A stretch of DNA of 64,000 bases from Glandiceps talaboti (GCF_964340395.1 NC_135556.1:13636410-13700409), one strand, 5' to 3'; positions 25,560-38,133 are shown, numbered from the stretch's first letter. A program made the numbers and translations. The notes: a model not told the origin generated them from the letters alone.

Positions 25560-25770
25560 CAAGAAGCCCCGTGAGGGCCATCCCTCATGGGTGCAGTGTT
25601 AATGCAGGAGGAAACCAGAGTACCCGCGGAAAAAACTGCGTGTTCAGTAGAGTCAAACGGAACGACACTCGTCACAGCATGGCACATTTTTAATCTAACC
25701 CTAGGCCTGGATGGGTTCGAAGCCCAGCTACAGTGATAAGAGGTAACCCAGACTCGGCCACCGACATAAC
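25560..25770. repeat. Possible SINE-like or other dispersed repeat
   Basis: A GC-richer block containing GCAGGAGGAAACCAGAGTAC and, at about 25713-25723, GGGTTCGAAGCCC. The latter resembles a pol III B box. No clear A box or poly(A) tail was identified, so this is a weak call. Confidence 0.3.
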
Positions 25771-25828
25771 TAATAATCACACTTGATTTACATATATGCA
25801 GTCATTCTGAGAAGCGTTTAAAACTTTA

Positions 25829-25920
25829 CATCGCATCGCATCACATCACATCACACCACATAACATAACATCACATCGCATCACATCACATCACATCACA
25901 TCTAATCACGTCACACACAT
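25829..25920. repeat. (CATCA)n pentanucleotide microsatellite
   Basis: About 90 bp of CATCA/CACAT pentamers with occasional CGCAT and TAACA variants. Confidence 0.95.
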
Positions 25921-26619
25921 CATAATGCACCTTTCACAATGGAGTTACCCGCAGATGAAATAAACACAGAGTGTGTGTATAGTAAGATATATCTTTAATA
26001 TAACACTAGTAAATTTAACTTGATTCATTCACTATGTACTTTACATTCAAGGCATATTAAAAATGTAAATTATGATTTCTGGGTTGCTTATTTTCAGAAA
26101 TACATTACTTATTCTTCAAACGAAAGGCACTCCGATAGAAAAGCTGTGTTTAAGCGAAAACTTAAATTTTATCATATATGTACATCTTAGCATTTTTGTT
26201 CTTACATATCAATTTCTTTTCGGGTAATGCTGGCCGACAATAGTTCATAGAATGGGACTACACTATACGATATAGACGTACACATACCGTTTTCATTTTC
26301 ATGTCGACTGATAATTATCCGTCTAATTTATGAAAACATTACTTCATGGTAAGTTTCATACGCGAGATCACCTTTCTACATACAAAGTGCAAAATCAACG
26401 AATATTGAAAAGAATCAAATTTTGAGGTATTTCGTGGCTGGGACATGGACTGATATAAGTAAGTGGCATGATTTGGTCGTTTCCTTTCATATCTCATTTT
26501 GATAGTCCATAATATGCACAGTCGAGTCTTACAGTTGAACATGCGTCGTATTCCAGAAACCAATAAACATTCACTTATATCGAACCCTTAAATCTGTTTA
26601 CGAGAGGTAATGTCAAGAA

Positions 26620-26652
26620 AAAGCAGCAGCAGCAACAACAACAACGACGACG

Positions 26653-26703
<51 letters not shown>
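26620..26703. repeat. (CAA)n microsatellite
   Basis: About 80 bp of CAA with a few CAG and CGA triplets at the left end. Confidence 0.97.
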
Positions 26704-26704
<1 letters not shown>

Positions 26705-26745
26705 GATAAAAAATAGCCTCCCAAAAATAATTACGGATAACTTTT

Positions 26746-27062
26746 AGTCCTAACAAAAAATTAGGGGTTCCGATTACGCTCAATTTTACAATGGGGGGGG
26801 GTGTAGTTTTTTAAATATATTTTTTCATATGTGAGTGTCTAGTTCAGGTAGTTATGTTTTCTGTTGCTTTCTATATGATCTCTATGTTATTGGTTTCTTC
26901 TCATCAGATGTACAACCATTACAGATCGGAAGAACGGTTTTTGTATTGTCTTTTTGAGTTGATGTACTATTTCTTTACTCAACCACGTAAAAAATGTTTA
27001 TGAGCGGCGTGAAAAACTAGGTGGGGTCGGATAACTGAAAGCACCAATTTTTTATAGGCCTT
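26746..27062 (+). mobile_element. Copy 2 of the AGGCCTA-ended MITE family
   Basis: Same order of blocks as the copy at 23808: GATTACGCTCAATTTTA, a G-rich GGTG tract, GTTCAGGTAGTTATGTTTTC, CAACCATTACAGATCGGAAG, AAAACTAGGTGGGGTCGG, ending TTTATAGGCC. Same orientation as copy 1. Confidence 0.72.
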
Positions 27063-27702
27063 ATCATGTTATCGTTTGGTTTCCCTGATGTCATATCATA
27101 ATGGTTATTTGATACAAAGATATATAGTTTGTGAGGAATGTTTACATTGAAAAAAAAAGGAAGTGACAAAATAACTAAACTTTGGAAATTTCCAAGTTAA
27201 ACAGCTGTAATATAGTCGAACAGTTGAAAATAACATTTATAATATATAACAAACAATGACATTGAAATGATATAAAAAAAAGATGTCAATCGAACTGACT
27301 TGAAGTTGTGTTTACACAACTTGTATGCGGGTACAGTTATGTCAACTAGTATCTTAAACACCGAAATATACGTACTGAATAGAAAGGCAAACATGGTCAA
27401 AAGTTGTGAACTACAAATATACTGCAGTTGCCATTTCGTATTTATGCAAATTATGCATTATTGCATCCCGTATACATTCCAGAGATAAATAGTGTAAAAA
27501 CAAATTCTGTTGCGATTAGTGACGGGTTGACCCCTTTTTTGCATAAAAATACCTGCACTAAATGGCGACGGTTACGACTAACTACAGTCTGCAGGTGTTT
27601 GGTAGCGTCACATCTTTTTTTTTCCGGAGATCACTTTTCCAGTGACGAAAGTACAACATCATGTGCATGCACGGTGTACCTACTGCTACTATCAGTTGTA
27701 CG

Positions 27703-28122
27703 CTACACATATAATCTCTGCTTCATCATTAAATTAACAGCTCCAGGTCTCTTCAACACCCGCGGCAGCTTATACTGCATCAATGTTGCTTGGGAATTCT
27801 CTATCAGGTATCGTCTAAGCTCTCTGAATGACCCAGGATTCATTAGATATACTCTAGTTGGCGCTATACTCTCCTTCGAGCGAAACGAGTCATAGGCGGA
27901 CGTACGTCTCCGAAGATTTTCATCGAACTATACGCAATGCAAGCACGAGAAAATAAAGTTGTGATATGAGAGATATATAAGCATGAATGGTTTAACCTAC
28001 AACTAAGTCCGTCCTTGTATCCGTCATTCCGTCTGTCCGTCCGTCATTCCGTCTGTCCGTCCGTCATTCCGTCTGTCCGTCCGTCCGTCCGTCCGTCCGT
28101 CCGTCCGTCCGTCCGTCCGTCC

Positions 28123-28205
<83 letters not shown>

Positions 28206-31200
28206 CGTCCGTCCGTCCGTCCGTCCGTCCGTCCGTCCGTCCGTCCGTCTGTCTGTCTATTATAATCCAAGGCAGGAACTCGTTGAAGTTTATGGATATG
28301 CTATTCTAAACTATTCAATTACCAACCAGATTTAAGTGATTTCGCGTTCAAAGCTGCACGCTTTAATACGAATACTACCCTAACCCAAACTATAACCATA
28401 CCCGGCTCAGGATGGCAGAAGCGTAACCTAAAATTTCCATTTGTTAACCTTATACTCATGACCTACTCATCATTTCAGTCATACAGAACTGACATGAAAG
28501 GAGCTATCAATATATTGTAACCGTTCACTGTCTCTGGCAAAAGAATCTATCGAAATGCTATTAACCTAGAGTATAACTTGAAATACATTTCCCACAATTT
28601 GAACGATCTTACCATATTTAACTGGTCTGTAGACAGGTCATCTAATCCAACACCTTCCCCATCATGACGTTCTAGCTCCACAAATAACACGTAATATGGC
28701 GACTCGTTCTTTTTATTACCTATGCGTTAAACGATGGAAAAATTAATTAGCATAAATGCTACTATTAACCATGGTGATATATCAATTGATAATAGATAAT
28801 AGAGCTAAAATATAGTGGAGTGGAAATAGACAATCAATACATTACAGTTTGTGTTGATTTTGATATAAACATAGTATTAGGTTCGCCTCAGGTTAGGATT
28901 GCAGCTAAACTAACTGGTATGAACTCCCCAGTGTGTTACATTACCATTACATCATATGAGAAAGCTGTTCGAGTTCGTCATCATTTTTCTGTTTTATGAC
29001 ATGATGCAATAATGTACATTTCAGAACTTAATAAGATTCTTCTTCTAAAAAAAAAAGACTTTGTAAATTGTGAACTGCGAAGATTTCTCCACAGTGACTG
29101 ACGATGATATGTAAAACAACACAAGGACGAGTAGTATTTTTTAGATTGTTGTTTCACTATGGAAAATATGTCACGAATCCTGCTACTACAAATGTGTCAT
29201 ACACTGTTATACTGTACTATATACACGGACACGTGGTATTTCTTATCAGATTGTTAAAATGTCTGCTACTACAAATGCATCACACTCAGATAGAGGAAAC
29301 ATTCAGGTCACAACGTTATTAGCTATTTTGTGCCCGTAGGCAAGAATATCGCAATCTAAGAAATACTACGTGTCCCTATGTATATGGCCACCTCTACTAC
29401 ACTGCGTCGCAGATTTATTTAGTCAAATCTTAGTTTTCACTGTTCCAAAAATGCAATGTCTTGAGCCATTACATTAAATTCTGCATCTATACCTTGAGAT
29501 GGAGTTTGACCACTGAGAATCCTGGGAAAAGTTTGACGTGGCACGGCGTTACAATTGTCAAGCATAACGCTGTCTGTACAAGTATAATCAACCAGACGAA
29601 CTCCCTGCCATGCAGCCAACGAATCTTGCAGTGCCTGGTAAACTGCTGTCTCTGGTGTCTTTTCACTGCGGATATTCAGGAGTTGGCCTCGCCTTGTGAT
29701 GCAAACGGGGAGAAATACGGCGTAGTTGTAACATTTGTGTGTACGTAGACAGTATACACTTCTATACTTAATCAAAATTACAATTGCAAGCAGTTAAAGT
29801 TACGGCTATCACAATCAATGCTTCATTTGCCTGATTGCATTATAAAGGAGTAGATTGTAACTAACAAAAATGTGCATTTTCAACGTAATTCTGGTGCACT
29901 TGAAATGTATCTAGATTTTTAAATCATTTTGTTGCAATGTATAGCCTCATAGTGTATACTGAAAGATGTTGTATGTGTCTACTTCTCATCCATGGGGAGT
30001 TGAGCACAAGTTAGTACATTTGGTGTCCGTTACATGTGGTTTCCGAAACTCGATCAAACTGCATAATTAGTATGCATATTAATCTCTCCAAATTGAAGAC
30101 TAGAAACAATTGGGTCTTACACTCAAATTATCTCTAAGTACTGTATGAATATTACTTGTAAACCTATTGCTAACTCTCACCCCTCCCCAAGCGCAGCATA
30201 CATATAAGTGAAGCGTTGATTGTGAAACAGTCGTACAGATCATTAAAAGAAGTTTGAAAGACTTCACTCACACTCACCTGTACATGAATTCAACAACAGG
30301 ACAGTTGTTATGGTAACGTACCACCTTTAGAACATCACCAAGGCGATATCGATACAAGCCATGTTCATTTGTCAATACAATTTCATACTCTTTGCCAATT
30401 TCGAGATCTTCAGAGAAAAGTGTATCCGGTTGAATTTGATCACTGAAAGTCGAATGTGAAGATAATGTGACGTGTCATGATGATGGACAGAAACTGATTG
30501 ACTGGTTGGTTGGTTGGTTGGCTGGTTGATTGATTAATTAATTAATTGATTTTTTATCAGTTACTTGTATGAATCACTGGTTACTTGATTAATTTATTGG
30601 TCGACTAATCAATCGATTGATCGACCAAGTTATTGATAAAATGAGTGATTGAATGATTAACTGATTATTTGATTACTTATCAATTATCTGAATAAATATA
30701 TCGATCGATCGATCGAAAGATTGATTGACGGTAGGCAGGGCATTTAGTCGATCGATCTGTTGATTGATCGATTGAGAGGTATGATCAACGCTTGTCAGAC
30801 TGCCGTTCTGATTTCACAACCGCGCTAGCCCTCACAAATGTATTATTCTAGACCAACTTTGTACAATCGTCTGCTCCCTTTGGGATTGGGCTAAATTCAC
30901 AGTTTCATCCTTATGTCGGAATTATAGTTCAAAGAAGATGAGAAAAATGCAATCATAAGAAAACTCGAGATGAGAGAATGAGTTACACCATGAATAGCAT
31001 TCGTCAACTTGGACGAAGGCTCAAAGTTGTGCGAATTTTCTGACATCATTAAACCAATTTGTCTTGAATGACGCAAGTCAATGTAAATGGCTATTTCTGC
31101 TAAATGCTTACCACCTCGCAACTGGTATGAATTCGTAGAAATTACATCTTGGTAGAAGGGCGTAAACAACTTGACTGTCCGATGGCCATAAATTCACGCC

Positions 31201-34200
31201 GACACAACCCTCGGATGATGAATACAAGTATGAATATAGCGGGATTCCTGAAGAGGAATTGTTAAAGAAAAAAGAAAATCCGTAAGTTTAACGTCTGAAG
31301 ACCAATTTTCTGGATATGCGATGATTTTACTATAGCCTCGGAGTGGTGTAGAGTTCATGCTAGTCATATTTGAACTTATGGATATGCTTTTGTAAAGGTG
31401 GAATCTTTAAAACATCGATGTATAAGGCATAAGCATCATGGCAAAGGATCAGAGAAAATACAGGGGTGGGGGGGGGCACCATCCATCTCTTCTGTGTGTA
31501 TGTGTGTGTATGTCTGTGTGTGAGAGGGGAGGGTTACTCTATATATTTAACACCCAGCGTTTACAGACGCACGATGCAATATGTTCATATTCGGAAAAGC
31601 TCTTACCAGGTGCGTAGTACTCGTTCAATCTCTTACAGTAAGCTTTCATAGACCCTGTTGTAATAGCAGACATGAAGTGGAGATAAGGCCACACTCTCTT
31701 TGCAATACCATGGAAGCCTTTCTTGAATTCCTCTGCCAGTTGTTTCGCACGTTGTGGATCTGGTTGTAGAATTCGGTTCACGTCTTTGTGCACTTTGACA
31801 GGAATGTCAAGATTAGGGTCAATCCTACCCTTAGCTATATCATCAACGAGCTGCTCCCAATTTGTTTCCATTGTAAGAAACATGCTGTATAATGAGTGTG
31901 CAAATACGGCGTTTACTGCAGAAATCGTATGATCTCTAAGAGCGAAAATAGACTGCACATAGAGCGATTCTGGTTCAGAGTGGATGCTTAATAGCAATGG
32001 GGGCGATGCTTCTATACTGTTGAGCATCGTTTTTATCATTCCGCTTTCATTATTGAAATACGATGTAGATGACCCCATCGAAAGGCCACATTCAGATAGC
32101 CGCGATTTGGCGCCAAATCTAATAAAGAGTATTTTCTGTCCGCTAATTATGCCTTGTGCCAGACGATATATCTCCCGCAGGACCATGGGAGTGGATGTGA
32201 AAAATGCTGAAAAGTATCTCTTCGACACAGGGAACATGGATCCCCCTCCAGTTGTCCCAGAGGTTAAAGCGATATGAACGATTTCATTTGCAGTGAGAAT
32301 GTTTTTTTCACCCTTTAAGACCCGTTCAATACTTTGCCTGTATGACTCAAATTTTGTAAGAGGATGTTTACGTCGGAATTCATCCTTAGATTTGATGCTT
32401 CGAAATTGAAATTTTTTCCCGTGTTCCGTTTCTGCATTGCGTTCGAAAATTTCCCGGAGAAGAGTATCTTGGGTTTCTCGCCACGTCTCTGTGTCTCTCT
32501 CAAATTTTTGCCGGAATAGCTTTCCCACAAGAGCATTGACAAGGTCAAATAGAGACTGGTAAAACAGAGTGAGGTATGTGTGATAAGGAGAGGTTCGTTT
32601 ATCGATGATCCTGAGTGTGAGGTATGCCAATGTGGACGATAGAAGTGCTTCTGAACCTGAAAAATAAAAAAAAGAATGATAATTAAAAACACACATTAAA
32701 GTTCATTGATTTCTCAATTAGCATGTTCGCTGAGTAGAATCAAGTTCGGGGAGCCAGTGCAGAACTAGTTATGTTTAAAACGAAAAAAAAAAACAGACAC
32801 GCACGCGCACACACATACACGCACACACACACACACACACACGCGCGCGCGCGCACGCACGCACAATATATATACATACATACATACATACATACATACA
32901 TACATACATACATACATACATACATACACACACACATACATACATACATACATACATACATACATACATACATACATACATACATACATACATACATACA
33001 TACGTATACATCAAGACAATTTTAAAAGACATTAAATATGTACACTCGTTGTATTTGTTATTTGTTATTGATTATTAAACAAATCACCTTGGCGTGTGCT
33101 CGTTAAAGAGGATCGGTCCCAATCACTTGGACTGTCTTCCAGTACGCTAAAACTATAGTTCGTTACACTCTAGTCTGTCATCGATGAAGTGTTAGGGAGC
33201 CTCGAGTAATTACAAGGGGGAGGGCCGGGCATTAGGGGTCACCTTTTACAAATCGGTCCTCAGGGGAGGGTGATGTTTGAGAAAATGGAAATTATGGGAG
33301 GGTCACATTTTTCTTTGACTTATTTTACCTAAATTTGCATTATTAAGGGAAGGGGGTAATTTTTTTTAGTACAACGGACTAGGGGGAGGGTCACATTTCA
33401 TGCCACAGACTGGGCTTGATTTTCCCCGGCCCTCCACCTTGTAATTACTGAAGGCTCCCTTATTGAGATTACAGCGAACTCTTCGACACAATTTCAAACT
33501 ATATTGAAGTGTATGCAATAAGTGTTATCTATCAACTTGAAGGTTACTTCTATCAAGGTGACCCTGAGCAACGTTAACACAATAGGTACTGGCACCGCAG
33601 TGATAATATCCACTGCTCAAGCAATCAGTCGAGATCTGTCTACACGATATGCTCGGTCGAAGGGCATGCCATATGTAAACACAATACTAGTATGCATACA
33701 CCTTTAAAAGATGTGTCATATCGGACATTTGGAAAGGTTTTAACATGGAAGTACTAATAGAGAAGTTAAGACTGACTGATAAGAACTGATCACCTGGCCC
33801 TATACACCTGTGACAAAATCAGTGACAAGGCTGTCATTTTATTAAGCCACCGCCAATAGATGCTTTAAAGGACTCCACTGTCAATACGTGAAAGCATACA
33901 ATTGAATGTATGGCCTTCAGCTGAGAACACTTATTGACCTAGTTTAGCCTTGTCCTAGTTCGCCATGACTCTAGCTGCATAAACAACTTCGTGTACCGAC
34001 TGACTGACTGACTGATAAGTTAGAATTGTGTTAGCATTATGTAGCGAAACTTGTTTTCATTTATTTGTCCATTGCGCGTGCGTGTCACCATGTTGAAACG
34101 AAAGTTGTTGACAAAAAGAGTTATATTGCATATCTGTAGTAGTTGTTTTGTCGAGAGGCATACTAGGAAAAGCCTATATTTTATGCCATAAAATGTTGAT

Positions 34201-34461
34201 GTATAACTCAATTACGTTCGGTCCAGTATTGTATAACACATGGTGATACTTTAGTTCGCAGTCACCACCGTATTCTCAATTAAAATATGCTCAAACATGA
34301 CAGAATTTGAGGGGATGGCAATAGGTGAACTCACCTGCTAACATGACATAGAGCGGAGTGAACCATGTCAACGGAGCTTCCAGTACGTGGTAATAAAATG
34401 TATACATGGCACACGACGCCGACAGGGAACAGAATATCACACCGCGTATTACAGAAGCCAT
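27703..34461 (-). CDS. GHDC: GH3 domain-containing protein, complete, 7 exons
   Basis: Exons in coding order: 34335-34461, 31607-32656, 31112-31247, 30278-30442, 29553-29692, 28613-28719, 27703-27927. All junctions fit GT/AG and phase, giving 1950 nt and 649 residues. A hydrophobic N-terminal segment (about 5-60) may anchor it to a membrane. The three motifs of the adenylate-forming GH3 fold are present: TSGTTGG with a following Lys (174-188), YSSSEG (401-406) and YRYRLGD (468-474). Further family blocks are NFYEFIPVAR, LLNIRSEKTPE and QYKLPRVLKR near the C terminus. In plants GH3 enzymes adenylate jasmonate or auxin and conjugate them to amino acids; the substrate of animal homologues is not established. 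Exons 6 and 7 are easy to miss because exon 5 reads through its donor into the intron to a TGA at 29437. The joined frame restores SPYYVLFVELE and YDSFRSKESIAPTRVYL, as the family requires. Confidence 0.9.
28014..28258. repeat. CCGT-CTGT-CCGT mosaic tetranucleotide satellite
   Basis: About 245 bp in the last intron of the GH3 gene: a CCGT block, a central CTGT block of roughly 75 bp, then CCGT again and a short CTGT end. Both strands stay open, producing artefactual frames. Confidence 0.97.
30500..30780. repeat. Degenerate GGTT/GATT/ATCG tetranucleotide region
   Basis: A GGTT run at about 30504-30525 grades into scattered ATTGATTAAT and ATCGATCG tetramers, in the GH3 intron between exons 3 and 4. 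Confidence 0.7.
32799..33004. repeat. CA/CGCG and (CATA)n compound microsatellite
   Basis: A CA run with GCGC interruptions and then about 130 bp of CATA repeats with one CACA interruption, in intron 1 of the GH3 gene. The YVCM/THIH frames seen here are repeat artefacts. Confidence 0.97.
33195..33459. mobile_element. MITE with GGGAGCC ends and TTA target duplication (PIF/Harbinger-like)
   Basis: The 265-bp element begins GGGAGCCTCGAGTAATTACA and ends with the near-exact reverse complement (TGTAATTACTGAAGGCTCCC), continuing inward as GGGGAGGGCCGGG/CCCCGGCCCTCC. TTA flanks both sides (33192-33194, 33460-33462), the 3-bp TWA-type duplication of PIF/Harbinger elements. It lies in intron 1 of the GH3 gene. 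Confidence 0.85.
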
Positions 34462-34737
34462 CTTATAGTCCGGTGGTTGTTGGTCTGGGTTAAATAGATC
34501 GAATGAGTTTGGGAAGGTTGCTTTGATCGATACTGATTGTGTTACACGAATGTGTAGTATAGTGTCCCTGACCTGGTTGACCCTACTAGTTAGGTCAAAT
34601 ATCCCAATCGTGTCCTGACGGGCAATTGTTATTGTTGTGATACTGGTTACACGAGTCAATAGTTTGAGATGATAGTTTGATTAACAGCGATTAAATCCCA
34701 ATATACGGCACCATTACAGTATACCTTGTAAAGTAAA

Positions 34738-34787
34738 AAAACAAACAAACAAAACCCACAAACAAACAAACAAACAAACAAACAAAA
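34738..34787. repeat. (CAAA)n microsatellite
   Basis: About 50 bp of CAAA tetramers with short interruptions, upstream of the GH3 gene start. Confidence 0.93.
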
Positions 34788-35549
34788 CCATGTCAGAACA
34801 AAATAGACAAAAAGGGGCTCAAATGGAGTCCATGCCTGGCAAACATACACCTACGAAATTATTTTAACCAAGTAAAGTAATGAAATCACAAAACAACACA
34901 ATAACTAAATTCTGTTACCTCTTGCAGTATACGCTGTGAAATCTTAAAATTCACTGTGACAAATGAAGTATTTGGTGGAAGATATATATCTTTATTATCA
35001 TAAAACAACTCAAGGCTCTCATACATCAACAATCACACCTGGCCATTCAAACACTTCTTACAGTTACCTTAATAGATCCATACACAAAATATAAATATAT
35101 AAACACATGTCATGGCAATGTATTATACCCCCCAGATATACAAAGTGAGAGTTAGTCAGCAAAACTGTCTCTATATTATGTCTTTTGAGGGTTTAAAAGT
35201 TTTAGCTTGCTTTACATGTACAGGTAACGAATACCAGAGATTTCTACCTCTAGATGTGAGTGGATTTGCGGGGAACAGTTACTGTTAGCAGGTTTCATAT
35301 AAACACTGCTGGCTTTACTTTTTTTCTTCTTTTTTTTTAAACTACTGAAGTGGGTGATAATCATGAATTTTAAAAACGGGTGTAATATTTGTAACAAATG
35401 GGGTTAAACTGTATATTTCTGACATTTTTACATCACTCGAATTAGCTTTATCTATCATGGGAGTGTTATAACAAACTTTTTTTCTGACTTTAATAACTAA
35501 AGTGCCGGGGTCTGTGGGTCGCACTTTAAGATTACCTTCCCTGCACTGT

Positions 35550-36300
35550 TTTATAGTGTTTTTATTTTAGCAATTATCTTATTTGTACAGTTGCACCAGT
35601 TGATATCACCGTAATCATAAATTGGCAATATCATGGAATTAAGTGTTTTTAGGTAAAGAGACCTGATTCTGCATCTGCGGATGATAACAAACTCTGAAAT
35701 TTTGGCACTTATCTGGATGATTCTCAGGTGAAAAGTGGACCAATTCATGTACCAAAATATTTAAAAGTATTGACCTTACAGCCTGTTCTAACAGTTTATT
35801 TAATTTGTGTATTTAATTTGATATTCAAATTATTTTGAAATGCAGTAGATTTTCCTCTTCGGACCGAAGACCATACTCTTTGTTGTCGTTTTTGTCAATT
35901 CCGTTTAACCAATCATGGTTTGACCTTGTGTTCTCTTTCAACTTATTTTCAATTTCACGGATATATTTCAATGAGTAAAGATAGAGTTGTCAGCTGCATA
36001 CATTACGATTTTGAGTTACCACTAACTTGCAGCTGAGTGATGAGAAGGTAGAACGAATGCCTGCTGAACTCTCATAAGCAATCGGGAGAAGCTGTTAATT
36101 GTTACGCGCTGCTTTCTATTGGACAAATATTTTTTTATATAAACAAGTGTATTCATTAGCATGTAAACCAAAGTCTGAAATCCAAGGGGTGAAACATTGA
36201 CGTTGTCAAAGGCCTTTTTATGATCTTGAAATACTAAACATGTGTATGAACTCAGTCGAATGTTTTCTAGAATGCGATCAGTAACGCCAATGGGGCAGTT
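35550..36300 (-). pseudogene. Decayed LINE reverse transcriptase
   Basis: Fragments in shifting minus-strand frames follow the order of a non-LTR reverse transcriptase. DRILENIRLSSYTCLV..HKKAFDNV is at about 36190-36290 (compare the family DxxKAFDxV block). KYLSNRKQRVTIN is at about 36090-36140. MYAADNSIF is at about 35970-36000, where the catalytic YADD has become YAAD. MVFGPKR is at about 35870. LNSMILPIYDYGDINWCNCTN is at about 35570-35650. Several stops and frame changes separate them, so it is not functional. Confidence 0.75.
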
Positions 36301-37289
36301 ACTGTAGTGGGGGTGTGGTGGACGAAAACTGATTGCTGTACAGATAGCAAATGAAATTATATGTGATCAAATGAAAGTACAATTATTGATGAAACATTTT
36401 CTCAAATGTTCACCCAATACCTGACTTATTCAAAATATTTCTTTATTCTCTCCATAGTTGAATTATCTGTACTTGTACATTGCTTGTGTAACGGAATTTC
36501 TAAAATACAGATAATCCATGGAACAAAAGGACGACCAGAACAGATTCATCATCATCATCATACACTGACTTTGAGATTAAGGGAGATACAAAGCATGTTA
36601 GTGTATACATACGGACAAAATAATTCTTTAAATTGTATGGCTGTATTTAAATAAACAATAATACCAGCGTGACAAAATCTGTAGGTTACTACAACGGGCA
36701 AAAAATATGATTTGGTTTTAAATCTTGCAAACCCATTCCCTTTCTAAGGTCAAGGCTACTCCCTACTAAATTTGTGTTTTTAGCCTGATACAACAAATTA
36801 TAATGCTAAATTGTATAATTATGTGTGCTATGATGAATAACGTTACAGAGGGCGCTCTCACAAGTTGCGTTCACTCAATTCCTTTGTTTATATGTGCACC
36901 CTCTGCCCTCTCCTCTTTCTTAGTAAAATATGAATAATTACATCCAAAGCTACCGTTTGAATAATTCCCATTACAAAAAGACAATTAGTTATTTTCTTTA
37001 AGTATTGTCGGGACGAATACTCATGCGGTAGTTAAAAAAAGACAAGTTGTATAAATCATGCTCTTTGAAGCTCGGAGCTTATTGAGTTACTGCTTACTTT
37101 AAATTTGTACTACAATATGATGTAGATTCTAGATATTAAGAGATACCACTGAAGTTATAAAGCTGTTTCCTATATACCTTAATAGTGAAACTAGTTTTGT
37201 TTCATGCTAATCAAAAATTAGTTATATTCCATTATGATAATTATTATCTTGATTTTGATTTTGAAAAGGTTGTCGTTATATATACTATA
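36301..37289. other. Intergenic stretch, nothing recognised
   Basis: AT-rich DNA between the LINE relic and the next hairpin element. There is a short ATC repeat near 36547-36560. No exon-like frame, motif or repeat family was identified. Confidence 0.4.
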
Positions 37290-38133
37290 AAGTTACATAA
37301 TGACTTTATATGGTACTGTGCATGTAAATTGTTAACGCCAGTATATCGAACACAAAAATAAGCAAAAACATCTACAAAACGCTTTCATAAATTATTGTGT
37401 AGTATATCGGTGAGGATCGGAAGGGAGCGAGAGCCCTCTGTCGTTTAAGGTCCAATTGCATCACTCAAACACAGTGACTGTGAATGTACGCGTCTTATAT
37501 ACGGACATGTTTGTCCTCAGTAACTTGGAGTTATTGCGTTGAAGTTTGTCGTTTTTGATATCAGGATAAGGACAACAGCTTGCCGGAAGCTTAGAAGTTG
37601 CCACGGAGCAATCTGGGTCTGAGTCACAGTGAACCAATCAAAGGCTAGTGGGAGTTTAAGGTGAGTCACAATGAACTGTCCAAGGGCTAGCCTCGTATCT
37701 AGCTGTGTGGGATTATGACTATCGCCTCCGAACATGAAAAGCCTTTTCCTTACAAGACATTTATTCAAACGTAAAACTCATTAATTTGTGATTGGCTACT
37801 CTTGTCATATGAGACATTGTAATCATATTTAGGTGCGCTTTCCGTGTCCCAGTTGGTTCTAATCGCGTCCGGGTACGGTGAGCAGTGGAAGCCACTGACG
37901 TCATCTCGTATCAGTGGGTAATTAAAAAAAATACGCAATAACAATTTCTTGCGCCTTCTTTTTACACGTCAGAGGGCTCTCGCCCCCTCTGAATCTCACG
38001 GATATGCCACACAATAATTTATGAAAAGCGTTTTGTAGATGTTAGATGTTTTGTTTATTTTTCAGTTCTATATAATGGGGTTAACAATTTATATGCACAT
38101 TACCATACACAGTCATTGTATAACTTTTCCAAT
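37290..38133. mobile_element. Foldback element of about 840 bp
   Basis: Terminal inverted arms of about 150 bp. The left arm (37290-37445) contains AAGTTACATAATGAC, ATCTACAAAACGCTTTCAT and GCGAGAGCCCTCTG. The right arm (37970-38133) contains CAGAGGGCTCTCGC, ATGAAAAGCGTTTTGTAGAT and GTCATTGTATAACTT. The centre shows no coding capacity. Confidence 0.75.

Larger units (their letters stand above)
24788..27702. other. Intergenic region after the 173-aa gene; no gene seen
   Basis: Contains a candidate AATAAA at 25497, a possible SINE-like block at about 25560-25770, an (ACATC)n repeat, a (CAA)n repeat, a second MITE copy at 26746-27062, and the downstream flank of the convergent GH3 gene, whose stop is at 27703. 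No convincing exon was recognised. Confidence 0.55.

Noticed and set aside
25690-25730. tRNA gene around GGGTTCGAAGCCC
   Set aside because: Only a B-box-like sequence is present. No acceptor stem, D arm or anticodon arm can be drawn around it.
29437-29552. C-terminal extension of GH3 exon 5 ending in AFLEQ and a TGA
   Set aside because: It is intronic read-through past the GTAACG donor. The two downstream exons continue the family alignment in phase and this tail resembles nothing in the family.
32657-32696. Upstream part of the long minus-strand frame over GH3 exon 2 as a start region
   Set aside because: It is the pyrimidine tract and acceptor (TTTTTCAG) of intron 1. The true N terminus is the exon at 34335-34461, which joins in phase.
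32740-33032. YVCM and THIH repeat frames on both strands
   Set aside because: Translation of the CATA/CA microsatellite. Open frames on both strands are expected from such repeats.
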